Below, piece by piece: positions 26,343-34,762 of a DNA stretch of 64,000 nucleotides (position 1 is the first letter of the stretch; every line of letters starts with the position of its first letter). The stretch spans positions 62,001 through 126,000 of the forward strand of contig JAPSFS010000003.1 of assembly GCA_035063785.1 (NCBI GenBank). Direction: 5' to 3'. The stretch is from Comamonas_C sp026954015. Its GTDB lineage: Bacteria; Pseudomonadota; Gammaproteobacteria; Burkholderiales; Burkholderiaceae_C. Below the pieces are notes generated by a model, which was not told the DNA's origin, ran no database searches, and saw only the letters and a list, made by a program, of their open reading frames with translations. A program made the position numbers and the translations under genes.

Positions 26343-26702
26343 ATGGTCGCAACCACCCCATGGCGCCAACGCGAAATCCCTGGCACCAAGATTTTCGACG
26401 GCAGCCTCGCGCGCCTGGGCTACGCACTCAACCGCATGTGCTACAGCTTCAACTCGGCCGAGTGCCGCGCCGCGTTCCAGCACGACGCCGAGGCCTACAT
26501 GACGCGCTACAACCTGACCGACGCGCAGAAGGAGGCGGTGCGCAGCAAGAGCGTGCTCGCGATGATCGACGTCGGCGGCCACCCGTACTACCTGGCCAAG
26601 CTCGCGGGCATCTTCGGCCTGGACATGCAGGACATCGGCGCGCAGCAGACCGGCATGACCAAAGAGCAATTCAAGCAAAAACTCGTCGCGGCAGGAGCAT
26701 GA
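26343..26702 (+). CDS. ligA: protocatechuate 4,5-dioxygenase alpha subunit
   Basis: LigA is the small subunit of the extradiol enzyme that opens protocatechuate between carbons 4 and 5. The 119-residue helical product includes GSLARLGYALNRMCYSF, NSAECRAAF, MTRYNLTDAQKEAV and DVGGHPYYLAKL, which match LigA-type subunits, with usual length. A strong AAAGGAGG stands before the ATG. The beta subunit begins two bases after the stop. The separate, not fused, arrangement argues against gallate dioxygenase, in which both parts are one chain. Confidence 0.93.
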   Translation: MVATTPWRQREIPGTKIFDGSLARLGYALNRMCYSFNSAECRAAFQHDAEAYMTRYNLTDAQKEAVRSKSVLAMIDVGGHPYYLAKLAGIFGLDMQDIGAQQTGMTKEQFKQKLVAAGA

Positions 26703-26704
26703 CC

Positions 26705-27556
26705 ATGGCACACATCATCGGCAGCATTTCCACTTCCCACGTCCCGGCCATCGGCGGTGCCATCGCGCGCGGCAAGCAGCAGGACCCGTACTGGAAGCCG
26801 TTCTTCGACGGCTTCGACAAGGCGCGCGAATGGCTCGCCCGTGAAGAGCCCGACGTCGTCGTGATCCTGCACAACGACCACGGCCTGAACTTCTTCCTCG
26901 ACAAGATGCCCACGTTCGCCGTCGGCGCCGCCGAGAGCTACCAGAACTCGGACGAGGGCTGGGGCATCCCGGCGCTGCCCGCGGCCAAGGGCTGCGTGGA
27001 CCTGTCGTGGCACATCGTCGAATCGCTCGTTGCCGACGAGTTCGACATCACCACCTGCCAGGAAGCGCTGATCGACCACGCGGTCTCGCTGCCGCTGGCG
27101 CTGCTGTGGCCCGACGGGCTCCAGCAGGGGCGATGGCCGGTGGAGATCGTGCCGGTATGCATAAACACCGTGCTCGCGCCCTTTCCCTCGGCCTCGCGCT
27201 GCTACCGCCTCGGGCAGGCGCTGCGCAAGGCCGTCACGTCGTGGGATTCGGACAAGCGCGTGCTCATCATCGGCAGCGGCGGCCTCTCGCACCAGCTCGA
27301 CGGAGCGCGCGCGGGGCACATCAACAAGAAGTTCGACCTGGCGTTCATGGAAAGCATGGTCGACGACCCGAAGTGGATCACGCAGTACTCCAACGACGAA
27401 CTCGTGGACCTCACCGGCACGCAGGGCATCGAGCTGCTGATGTGGGTGGCCGCGCGCGGCGCGCTCGACGACATGCCGGTGCGCCAGTTCCACTCGAACT
27501 ACCACCTGCCGATCTCCAACACCGCGACCGGCCTGCTGGTGCTCGAACCCGCCTGA
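26705..27556 (+). CDS. ligB: protocatechuate 4,5-dioxygenase beta (catalytic) subunit
   Basis: LigB holds the non-heme iron(II) of the extradiol dioxygenase. The 283-residue product has the N-terminal ISTSHVPAIGG with the first iron-ligand histidine (residue 12 by count) and VVILHNDHGLNFF with the second. GSGGLSHQLDG carries the family's catalytic-base histidine, and TGTQGIELLMW the acidic ligand region. These positions are assigned from the known Sphingobium enzyme. No other genes of the 4,5-cleavage pathway (aldehyde dehydrogenase, hydrolase, hydratase, aldolase) lie in the window. A stem-loop terminator follows. Confidence 0.94.
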   Translation: MAHIIGSISTSHVPAIGGAIARGKQQDPYWKPFFDGFDKAREWLAREEPDVVVILHNDHGLNFFLDKMPTFAVGAAESYQNSDEGWGIPALPAAKGCVDLSWHIVESLVADEFDITTCQEALIDHAVSLPLALLWPDGLQQGRWPVEIVPVCINTVLAPFPSASRCYRLGQALRKAVTSWDSDKRVLIIGSGGLSHQLDGARAGHINKKFDLAFMESMVDDPKWITQYSNDELVDLTGTQGIELLMWVAARGALDDMPVRQFHSNYHLPISNTATGLLVLEPA

Positions 27557-27578
27557 GGCCAACACGACGACGACGTGG

Positions 27579-27611
27579 CGCCCGCCCGCGCACGGCGGGC
27601 GTCATTTTTTT
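27579..27611. terminator. rho-independent terminator of ligAB
   Basis: A perfect eight-base stem, CGCCCGCC at 27579-27586 and GGCGGGCG at 27594-27601, is followed by a run of seven T at 27605-27611. It terminates transcription from ligB. The same T run encodes the last lysine codons of the convergent NnrS gene. Confidence 0.88.
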
Positions 27612-28762
27612 GGTGCACGCCCCGGCGGTCCGTACTTGCGCCACCACAACCGGACCAGCACGACGAACAGCAGCGCGTACGCCGCGCTCCAGCAGGCCGA
27701 AGCGGCCACGAGCTGCCCGGCCGATGCGGCGGTGATGCGCAGCAATGCCGCCGTGCCCGGCAGCAGCGCACCCGCGTAGGCCCAAGGCTGGCGGTTCGGG
27801 TCGTTTGTGGCGCGAAACATCTGGGTGCGCAGGCTCACGCTGAACGTGAGCGTGCCGAGCGCCCCCACGGTGATCGCGTGCAGCGCATGGGTGGGAGACG
27901 TGCCCGTGAGCAGCGCCCAACCCGTAAGCAGCCACCCAACGAAAAGCCAGCCGTAGCCCGCGAGCAGCGCCACGAGATCGGCCTCGTCCCTACACAGCCA
28001 GCAGCGCCAGCGCGCCATGCGCAGCAGCCCGAGCGGCACGCAGCACAGCAGCAATGCCCCCGCGACACGCCGCGCCAGCGGCCAGGGCAGCAGCGCGCAG
28101 ACGATGCCGGCGGCCAGCAACCCCAGCACCACGCCCTCCAGGCGCGGCTGCACGACGTGCTTGAGCGGCGGCTCGCCGCGCGCGCGCACGTGCCCCGCCA
28201 CCGCGGGCGCGAGGATGCGCCCGCCCATGAAGAACATCAGCATCGACAGCAGCAGCACCGCCGCGAGCGTGATCACATGCATGTCCTGCAGGCGCCGCGC
28301 CCGGTCCAGCGCGTGAAACACCACCGCCGCGAGCGCCAGCCCCATCACGATGAACGCCACCGAGCGGTTGCTCCACTTGCTCGCCCTGAGGTAGGTGGGT
28401 GCGATGAGCCAGGCCAGCCCCACGACGAAGAGGCCGCTCAGCGCCCAGGCAACGGCGCTGGCAGGCGCGAGCGCGAATGCCACGCGCGCGGCCAGCCACG
28501 TCGGCAGCAACAGCACCGCGCCGTGCCCCTTGCCCGGCGGCAGCGCGTAGCCCGCGACCACCGCCAGCGCAAAGCCGAACAGCATCTCATGCGCGTGCCC
28601 CAAGCCGCCGTGCCACCCGGCGGGCGCAGGCACCAGGCCGAGCTGCCCCAGCACGGACCACGGCAGTACCACGGCCGCGTACGCCGCCGCCACCGGAAAC
28701 CAGTAGCTGCCGGGGAAATACCAGGGGCCCTTGGGTTTGCGCTCCGGCGCGGGTGGCGGCAT
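27602..28762 (-). CDS. NnrS family membrane protein
   Basis: NnrS proteins are heme- and copper-containing membrane proteins linked to nitric oxide defence. The 386-residue product has about twelve hydrophobic segments and the family's early motif GWHGGLGHAHEMLFGFALAVV with two or three histidines, plus HALHAITVGALGTLTFSVSLR in the last third. A further His in VVFHALDRAR fits the family pattern of metal or heme ligands. No denitrification or NO regulator gene lies nearby. The C-terminal KK and TGA overlap the ligB terminator. The DUF3617 gene is 16 bases upstream on the same strand. Confidence 0.9.
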   Translation of the reverse strand: MPPPAPERKPKGPWYFPGSYWFPVAAAYAAVVLPWSVLGQLGLVPAPAGWHGGLGHAHEMLFGFALAVVAGYALPPGKGHGAVLLLPTWLAARVAFALAPASAVAWALSGLFVVGLAWLIAPTYLRASKWSNRSVAFIVMGLALAAVVFHALDRARRLQDMHVITLAAVLLLSMLMFFMGGRILAPAVAGHVRARGEPPLKHVVQPRLEGVVLGLLAAGIVCALLPWPLARRVAGALLLCCVPLGLLRMARWRCWLCRDEADLVALLAGYGWLFVGWLLTGWALLTGTSPTHALHAITVGALGTLTFSVSLRTQMFRATNDPNRQPWAYAGALLPGTAALLRITAASAGQLVAASACWSAAYALLFVVLVRLWWRKYGPPGRAPKK

Positions 28763-28778
28763 CAGCGTGGCATGCCCC

Positions 28779-29339
28779 TCAGTTGCGGCGCAACGGCTTA
28801 ACCGCGCCGCAATCGGCGGCGAGCCACCTGCCCTTTTGCGTCATGTCGATCCGCTCGGGCTTGCCCCTGGTCACGGTCTGCATCTGGTGGTGGCCGCTGT
28901 AGGCCTCGGGGCTGGTCATCGAGACCGTGCCTTCGCCGGACGACGCGGGCTCGCTCCCCCGCGCCGGGCACTGAAAGCTCACCTTCAGCGTCTTCGCGTC
29001 GATGCGCGTGGTCTTTTGCGTGCAACCCTCGCGCATCTGGACGTCGTCCATATCCGCGTCCTGCTGCGTCATGCAGATTTTCGTGGTCTGGCCGCCGTCG
29101 GCGGACGGCAGGCTCCGCCCGCCCATCATCTGCTCCATCTGCTTGCGCTGTTCGGGCGGCATGCGCGCGAGCTGCTGCTGCATCTGCGCCATCGCGGCCT
29201 CCATCTGGCCGCTGGAGGTCTTCACGGTGGTCTGTACCTCCCAGAGCCCCGGCCGCGGCTTGAGGTTCTGCGCCGAGGCCAGGCTGCAGCAACCTGCGGC
29301 AAGCAACAGGGCCAGGATCGATCGGAAGATGATGGTCAT
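28779..29339 (-). CDS. DUF3617 family exported protein
   Basis: The 186-residue product has a signal peptide (MTIIFRSILALLLAAGCC, cleaved near ASA), then RPGLWEVQTTV, the hallmark start of DUF3617 proteins. The middle has a Met/Gln-rich helix (AMAQMQQQLARMPPEQRKQ), then ICMTQQDAD and a cysteine in MREGCTQ, and SFQCPARG. Such proteins are periplasmic with unknown function. It lies 16 bases ahead of NnrS and is probably co-transcribed. The upstream gap of about 150 bases is a divergent promoter region shared with the NlpC/P60 gene. Confidence 0.83.
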   Translation of the reverse strand: MTIIFRSILALLLAAGCCSLASAQNLKPRPGLWEVQTTVKTSSGQMEAAMAQMQQQLARMPPEQRKQMEQMMGGRSLPSADGGQTTKICMTQQDADMDDVQMREGCTQKTTRIDAKTLKVSFQCPARGSEPASSGEGTVSMTSPEAYSGHHQMQTVTRGKPERIDMTQKGRWLAADCGAVKPLRRN

Positions 29340-29490
29340 GTCAGGCTCCTCGCGGTGTGAGTCGGGGCCTGCAAGCATACGCACTGCAGCAAAACCTCCA
29401 TGACCGATGCAGGCGGCGCCGGGGACACCCGCGGCAATTGGCCTTGTGAAGTGCAAGGTTATTGTTTTGGTTGTGATAGCCTCGCGCCCC

Positions 29491-30078
29491 ATGCGTTTTC
29501 GTCTCCGCGTCTGCCTGCTCGCCGCCACGATGGCGTGCGCTGCGCTGCACGCCCACGCCACGCCGGGCGCAATCGATCTATCGGCAGTACCCCTCGCCCC
29601 GCAGGAAGTGGCCGACGCCGCCCCGGCCAGCAGCCCCGCGCCGGGCGTGGTCACGCGCCTGATGAACACCGCCAAGGGCTTTCTCGGCGTGCCCTATCTG
29701 CGCGGGGGCACGAGCGCCCACACGGGGTTCGATTGCAGCGGGTTCGTGCGGGCCGCCTACGAGAAGGCCACCGGCGTCCTGCTGCCGCGGCGCAGCGCCG
29801 AGCAGGCCGAGGCCACGCACAAGATCGACCGCAAGGACCTGCAGCCGGGCGATCTGGTGTTCTTCAACACCATGCGCCGCGCGTTCAGCCACGTGGGCAT
29901 CTATCTGGGCGACGGCAAGTTCATCCACTCGCCGCGCACTGGCGCCACGGTGCGCATCGAGGACATGAACGGGAAATACTGGCGGCTGCGCTTCAACGGC
30001 GCGCGCCGGGTGCAGGCGTTGCATGCCTCCGCGGCCCCCATCTCGGGCCGTGCGCTGTACGACCTGACGACGCACTGA
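29491..30078 (+). CDS. NlpC/P60 family peptidoglycan hydrolase (C40 peptidase)
   Basis: These enzymes cut cell-wall stem peptides in the periplasm. The 195-residue product starts MRFRLRVCLLAATMACAAL, a signal peptide cleaved near ALHAHA. The catalytic domain occupies the last 140 residues with the cysteine in FDCSGFVRAAYEK, the histidine in FSHVGIYLGDG and a third polar residue region in FIHSPRTG. The ATG at 29491 is preferred because upstream in-frame codons have promoter-like AT-rich sequence (TTGTTTTGG...TGATAG). It stands alone and faces the TRAP genes. Confidence 0.92.
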   Translation: MRFRLRVCLLAATMACAALHAHATPGAIDLSAVPLAPQEVADAAPASSPAPGVVTRLMNTAKGFLGVPYLRGGTSAHTGFDCSGFVRAAYEKATGVLLPRRSAEQAEATHKIDRKDLQPGDLVFFNTMRRAFSHVGIYLGDGKFIHSPRTGATVRIEDMNGKYWRLRFNGARRVQALHASAAPISGRALYDLTTH

Positions 30079-30102
30079 GGGCGGCGCGCCGGTTGGCGCT
30101 GC

Positions 30103-31398
30103 CTACATCTTCCCCGGCAGCGCCGTTGCCAGCCCCGGAAAGTACCAGAGGATGACGAGCATCGCCACCATCAGGAAGAAGTAGGGCATGCAGGCGCGCG
30201 CGATCCAGGTGATCTGCTTGCCCGTCATGCCCTGCAGCACGAAGAGGTTGAAGCCCACGGGTGGCGTGATCTGCGCCGACTCCACGGTGATCACGAGGAA
30301 GATGCCGAACCACAGCGGATCGATTCCGGCCGCGTGGATGATGGGCAGCACCACGCCCATGGTGAGCACTATGGTGGAGATGCCGTCGAGGAAGCACCCG
30401 AGCACGATGTAGAAGATGCCGAGCGCCACGATCAGCATCGCGGGCGACAGGTGCAGGCTGCCCACATATTCGGCGAGCTGGCGCGGCAGCCCCATGTAAC
30501 CCATGGCCAGCGTGAGGAAGGCCGCTCCCGCGAGGATGAGCGCGATCATGCAGTACAGGCGCGTCGCGCCCATGAGCGCATCGCGAAAGTTCGCCCAGGT
30601 GAGCGACTTCTGCCACGCCGAGAGGATGAGCGCGCCCGCCACGCCGATCGCGGCGGCCTCGGTGGCGGTGGCGATGCCGGTGTACATCGACGCGATCACC
30701 GCCACGATGAGCAGCACCACGGGAATCAGGTGGCGCGCTTCGGCGAGCTTCTGCATGAAGCTCATGTCGTCTTCGGCCTTGGGCACCTGGCCGGGATGCA
30801 TCAGCGCCCAGACCATGATCCAGCCGCTGAACAGGGCCGCGAGCAACAACCCCGGCAGCACGCCCGCCATGAAGAGCTTGGCGATCGAAAGCTCGGCCGA
30901 GACGCCGTAGATGATGAGGATGATGGACGGTGGTATCAGCAGCCCCAGCGTCGCCGGGCCGCCCAGCGTGCCTATCACCTGGCGCTCGGGGTAGCCGCGG
31001 CGCAGCAGTTCGGGCAGGTTCATCTTGCCCACGGTGACGCAGGTGGCGGCCGAGGAGCCCGAGACGGCTGCGAAGATCGTGCAACCCGCCACGTTGGCGT
31101 GCAGCAGCCGCCCCGGCAGCTTGTTCACCCAGGGCGCAAGGCCCCGGAACATGTTGGCCGAAAGATTGGTGCGGTAAAGAATCTCGCCCATCCACACGAA
31201 GAGCGGCAGCGCGGTGAGCGTCCAGCTGCTGCTTGAACCCCAGATGGTGACCGCCATCGCATCGCCCGCCGCGCGCGCGGTGAAGAACGCCATGCCGAAC
31301 CACGCCACGCCCGCGAGCGTGAGGCCCACCCACACGCCACCCGCGAGCAGCGCGAACAGCACCGCGAGCAGCGTCGCGCTGGCGGCGATTTCACTCAT
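30103..31398 (-). CDS. dctM: TRAP transporter large permease (DctM family)
   Basis: DctM forms the sodium-driven transport core of tripartite TRAP importers. The 431-residue product has about twelve hydrophobic segments, LFVWMGEILYRT, GCTIFAAVSGSSAATCVTVG, GTLGGPATLGLLIPPSIILI and ITPPVGFNLFVLQG, all typical. The frame has two ATGs: AGGAGG directly abuts ATG 31407 but is nine bases from ATG 31398, so 31398 (MSEIAAS) is chosen. It overlaps the small permease gene. The substrate is likely a carboxylic acid or similar, not decided by the sequence. Confidence 0.92.
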   Translation of the reverse strand: MSEIAASATLLAVLFALLAGGVWVGLTLAGVAWFGMAFFTARAAGDAMAVTIWGSSSSWTLTALPLFVWMGEILYRTNLSANMFRGLAPWVNKLPGRLLHANVAGCTIFAAVSGSSAATCVTVGKMNLPELLRRGYPERQVIGTLGGPATLGLLIPPSIILIIYGVSAELSIAKLFMAGVLPGLLLAALFSGWIMVWALMHPGQVPKAEDDMSFMQKLAEARHLIPVVLLIVAVIASMYTGIATATEAAAIGVAGALILSAWQKSLTWANFRDALMGATRLYCMIALILAGAAFLTLAMGYMGLPRQLAEYVGSLHLSPAMLIVALGIFYIVLGCFLDGISTIVLTMGVVLPIIHAAGIDPLWFGIFLVITVESAQITPPVGFNLFVLQGMTGKQITWIARACMPYFFLMVAMLVILWYFPGLATALPGKM

Positions 31399-31897
31399 GG
31401 TGCGCATCCTCCTGGTTCGGCGCCGTGCGCTTGCCCAGCAGCTCCAGCACGAGTTCGTCGCAGAACGCGATGAAGAAGATCAGCGTGCCCAGCGCCATCG
31501 GGATCTGCGGGATCCACATCGGCGTGGCGTCGATGCCGACCGAGAGGTCGTTGATCTCCCACGACTGCCAGACCAGGTAGGCCGAGTAGTACGCGAGAAA
31601 GCCCGCCAGCAGCGTCGCGATCGCCAGCGCCAGCACCTCCAGCGCCTTGTGCGCGCCGCCCTGGAACGCGCCCAGCAGCAGCGTCACGCGGATGTGCTCG
31701 CCTTTCTTGAGCGTGCTGGCCAGCGCCATGAAGCCCGCGCCCGCCGTGGCGTAGCCCGCGTAGGCGTCGCTGCCGGTGGCGGTAAAGCCGAAGAAGCGGC
31801 TCGCGATGGTGAGGCCCACCATCACGAGCACGCCGACCATGAACAGGCCGGCCAGCCACGCACTGGCCGCATAGAGGCGATCGAGCCACGCACGCAT
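31391..31897 (-). CDS. dctQ: TRAP transporter small permease (DctQ family)
   Basis: The 168-residue product has four membrane segments and matches DctQ subunits, which stabilise DctM. Recognisable parts are LFMVGVLVMVGLTIASRFFG near the start, GEHIRVTLLLGAF in the middle loop and TPMWIPQIPMALGTLIFFIAF in the last helix. It begins 27 bases after the substrate-binding gene and its last bases overlap the start of dctM, giving the order P-Q-M. The usual length is 160-180. Confidence 0.9.
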   Translation of the reverse strand: MRAWLDRLYAASAWLAGLFMVGVLVMVGLTIASRFFGFTATGSDAYAGYATAGAGFMALASTLKKGEHIRVTLLLGAFQGGAHKALEVLALAIATLLAGFLAYYSAYLVWQSWEINDLSVGIDATPMWIPQIPMALGTLIFFIAFCDELVLELLGKRTAPNQEDAHHE

Positions 31898-31924
31898 CAG
31901 CTGCTCCGGGTCGGTGGGGGTGGC

Positions 31925-32908
31925 TTACTTGCTCTTGTTGAACGCGTCCAGCAGCGCCTTGCCGTCGGCGCCGGCTTTCTCCAGCCATTCCTTGACGACC
32001 ACGTCGCCCACCTTGCCCAGGTCGCCCATGAGCTGGGCCGAGGGCTCGATGATCTGCATGCCGCCGGTCTTGAGCGTCTCCAGCGAGCGCGCATCCACCT
32101 CGCGCGAGGACTTCCAGCCGCGCTCCTCGGCCGCGGCTGCGGCCTTGCGCACGGCATCCTGCTCGGCCTTGGGTAGCGCGGCAAACGCCTTCTTGCTCAC
32201 CGTGACCGCGTTCTTCGGGATCCACGCCTGCACCTTGTAGAAATACTTCAGGTGTTCGTAGAGCTTGTTGTCCGCGCCCGTGGCACTCGACGTGATGAGC
32301 GCCTCGATCACGCCGGTGGCCAGCGCCTGCGAGAGCTCGGCCTCCTGGATCGTCACCGGCTGCGCGCCCACGAGCTCGCCGATGCGCGCCGTGGTGGGCG
32401 AATACACGCGCCACTTCAGGCCCTTCAGATCCGCGGCCGAATTGATCTGCTTGTTGCTGTAAATGCTCTGCGGCGGCCAGGCCACCGAGTACAGCAGCGC
32501 CTGGCCCTGCTTGTCCAGGATGCTCTCCAGATAGGGCTTTTGCGCCTGGTAGAGCTTGAACGCCTGGTCGTAGTCCTTCACGAGGAAGGGCAGGCCGTCG
32601 GCACCGAAGATCTGCGCCTCGTTCTGGAAGCTCACGAGGAAGAACTCGCCCATCTGCGCGTTGCCCGTCTGCACCGCGCGCTTGATCTCGGGCATCTTGA
32701 ACAGCGACGCGCCAAAGTGCGGCTGGATCTTGAGCGCGCCGTTCGTGGCCGCTGCCACGTCGTCGACGAACTGCTGGTTGTTCTTCGAGTGGAAATTGAT
32801 CGCCGGGTAGGCCGTGGCGAAATCCCACTTGGTCTCGGCGTGGGCGCTGCCCACCAGGCCGTAGCCCGTGGCCAGCGCGGCGGTGGCACAAAAGTCGCGA
32901 CGTTTCAT
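31925..32908 (-). CDS. dctP: TRAP transporter substrate-binding protein (DctP family)
   Basis: DctP captures the substrate in the periplasm. The 327-residue product starts MKRRDFCATAALATGYGL, a twin-arginine-like signal sequence, cleaved near SAHA. Family features are AINFHSKNNQQFVDDVAAAT, the ADLKGLKWRVYSP stretch with the arginine that usually contacts a carboxylate, ATGVIEALITSSATG and the conserved KYFYKVQAWIPKN region. GGAGGAG precedes the ATG by seven bases. It heads a P-Q-M operon on the minus strand. Which acid is carried is not clear. Confidence 0.92.
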   Translation of the reverse strand: MKRRDFCATAALATGYGLVGSAHAETKWDFATAYPAINFHSKNNQQFVDDVAAATNGALKIQPHFGASLFKMPEIKRAVQTGNAQMGEFFLVSFQNEAQIFGADGLPFLVKDYDQAFKLYQAQKPYLESILDKQGQALLYSVAWPPQSIYSNKQINSAADLKGLKWRVYSPTTARIGELVGAQPVTIQEAELSQALATGVIEALITSSATGADNKLYEHLKYFYKVQAWIPKNAVTVSKKAFAALPKAEQDAVRKAAAAAEERGWKSSREVDARSLETLKTGGMQIIEPSAQLMGDLGKVGDVVVKEWLEKAGADGKALLDAFNKSK

Positions 32909-33084
32909 GAAGCACTCCTCCAGCAGGTTGCGAAGTGATGCGGCGGGCCTGCGAGCGAACCGCCCAGGCCGTTCGGCATCGTGTTGAACGGTAACAACAT
33001 GGTAGCGGACTCTTGCGCCGCGCCGATCATTTTGCGCGCAACACACCACAATGGACGCTTTCCCCCGCTGCCAGAGTGCCTGCC

Positions 33085-34275
33085 ATGCCCACCATGCCCC
33101 TTCGCTTCCCGGGTTCGCACGGCGAGATGGATGCCCGCCTCGACAGCCCCGACGGGCCGCCGCGCGCGTTCGCGCTGTTCGCGCACTGCTTCACCTGCTC
33201 CAAGGAGAGCAAGGCGGCGGCCTTCGTGAGCCAGGCGCTCGCGCTGCAGGGCATCGCCACGCTGCGGTTCGATTTTTCGGCACCGGAGTTCTCTTCCAAC
33301 CTTGACGACCTCGTCGCCGCCGCCCAGTGGCTGCGCGCGCACCAGCGTGCGCCGGATATCCTCATCGGCCACAGCCTCGGCGGCACGGCCGTGCTCGCCG
33401 CTGCCGCCCGCATACCCGAAGCCCGCGCGGTCGCGACGATAGGCGCACCGTTCCACCCAGCGCACGTCACGCATCTGCTGACCGATGCACTGCCGCAGAT
33501 CGCCGCCACGGGCGAGGCGCAGGTGGATCTGGGCGCGGGCCCGGTGCGCGTGAGCCGTCCGTTCCTCGACGACCTTGCGGGGCGCGACCCGGCGCAGGTG
33601 ATCGGCGCGCTGCGCAAGGCGCTGCTCGTGATGCATGCGCCACGCGACAGCGTGGTGGACATCGAAAACGCCTCGCGCATCTTCAGCGCCGCCAAGCATC
33701 CCAAAAGCTTCGTCTCGCTGGACGACGCAGACCACCTGCTCACGCGGCGTGCGGATGCGCAGTACGCGGCCACGGTGCTCGCCGCCTGGGCGTCACGCTA
33801 CCTCGACCCCGAGCCGCCCGCGCGGCAGCCGACGAGCACGGGCGTGCGCGTGGCCGAATCCGGCGAGGGGCGCTTCACCCAAACCGTGCTGGCCGGACGC
33901 CACCGGCTGCGCGCCGACGAGCCGATGGCGGTCGGCGGCGATGATGCGGGCCCCAGCCCCTACGAGCTGCTGCTCGCGGCCCTGGGCGCGTGCACCTCGA
34001 TGACGGTGCGCATGTACGCCGAGCGCAAGCAGTGGCCGCTCGAGCGCGTGAGCGTGCAGCTTGAACACGCCAGGATCCACGCGAGCGACTGCGCCGAATG
34101 CGAAACGAAGCAAGCTTATGTGGACCGCATCGAGCGCGTGCTCACGCTCGACGGCCCCCTGGACGCCGAGCAGCGCCAGCGACTGCTCGAAATCGCCAAC
34201 AAATGCCCCGTGCACCGCACGCTGCTGGGCGAGGTGCAGATACCGACGCGGCTGACGCCCCATACACAGGAGTAA
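33085..34275 (+). CDS. alpha/beta hydrolase - OsmC fusion protein
   Basis: The 396-residue product joins two domains. Residues 1-255 form an alpha/beta hydrolase with FAHCFTCSKESKAAAFVSQAL, the nucleophile elbow GHSLGG, and a His near DDADHLLTRRA. Residues about 260-396 form an OsmC peroxiredoxin-like domain with GGDDAGPSPYELLLAALGACTSMTVRMYA and NKCPVHRTL, whose two cysteines are the peroxidatic pair of OsmC. Such fusions are known but their substrate is not. ATG 33085 is preferred to 33094 by context only. CACAAT at 33047-33052 may be its -10 box. The AhpD-like gene starts four bases after its stop. Confidence 0.9.
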   Translation: MPTMPLRFPGSHGEMDARLDSPDGPPRAFALFAHCFTCSKESKAAAFVSQALALQGIATLRFDFSAPEFSSNLDDLVAAAQWLRAHQRAPDILIGHSLGGTAVLAAAARIPEARAVATIGAPFHPAHVTHLLTDALPQIAATGEAQVDLGAGPVRVSRPFLDDLAGRDPAQVIGALRKALLVMHAPRDSVVDIENASRIFSAAKHPKSFVSLDDADHLLTRRADAQYAATVLAAWASRYLDPEPPARQPTSTGVRVAESGEGRFTQTVLAGRHRLRADEPMAVGGDDAGPSPYELLLAALGACTSMTVRMYAERKQWPLERVSVQLEHARIHASDCAECETKQAYVDRIERVLTLDGPLDAEQRQRLLEIANKCPVHRTLLGEVQIPTRLTPHTQE

Positions 34276-34279
34276 GGAA

Positions 34280-34747
34280 ATGACCCAACGTCTGGACTTG
34301 CAACGGGCCGCGCCCGAAGGCGCGCGCGCCCTGCACGCGGCGCACGACTATGTGGAGCACTGCAGCCTGCCGCGACAGCTCGTGGACCTGGTGTATCTGC
34401 GTACCTCGCAGATCAACGGCTGCGCCTACTGCATCGACCTGCACTCGCGCGACCTGCTCCAGCAGGGCATGAGCGCGGACAAACTGCGACTGGTGCCGGT
34501 GTGGCACGAGCTGGGCGACTTTTTCGATGCGCGCGAGCGCGCCGCGCTGGCGTGGACCGAGTCGCTCACGCGGCTGGAAGCCACCGGCGCGCCCGACGCC
34601 GACTACGACGCCGCGGCCCAGGTCTTCAGCGAGCGCGAGCTCGCCGACCTCACGATCGCCATCGCGCTCATGAACGCCTACAACCGCTTCGGCGTGGGGC
34701 TGCGCAAGACGCCCAAGGCGGTGATGGACGCGCGCGCGGCCGGCTGA
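34280..34747 (+). CDS. carboxymuconolactone decarboxylase/AhpD-like protein
   Basis: The 155-residue product has the AhpD core motif GCAYCIDLH (CxxC followed by a histidine three residues on), preceded by LVDLVYLRTSQIN, and ends in IAIALMNAYNRFGVG. AhpD-type proteins act as disulfide reductants or peroxidases; the CMD name covers many with unknown role. It follows the hydrolase-OsmC gene with a four-base gap and a TAAGGAA ribosome site, so the two probably form a peroxide-handling pair. No catalytic evidence distinguishes redox use from other uses. Confidence 0.88.
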   Translation: MTQRLDLQRAAPEGARALHAAHDYVEHCSLPRQLVDLVYLRTSQINGCAYCIDLHSRDLLQQGMSADKLRLVPVWHELGDFFDARERAALAWTESLTRLEATGAPDADYDAAAQVFSERELADLTIAIALMNAYNRFGVGLRKTPKAVMDARAAG

Positions 34748-34762
34748 GACGCCCCGCGTATC

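Noticed and set aside
26343..27556. Gallate dioxygenase
   Set aside because: Gallate dioxygenases of this family are single fused chains; here the two subunits are separate genes.
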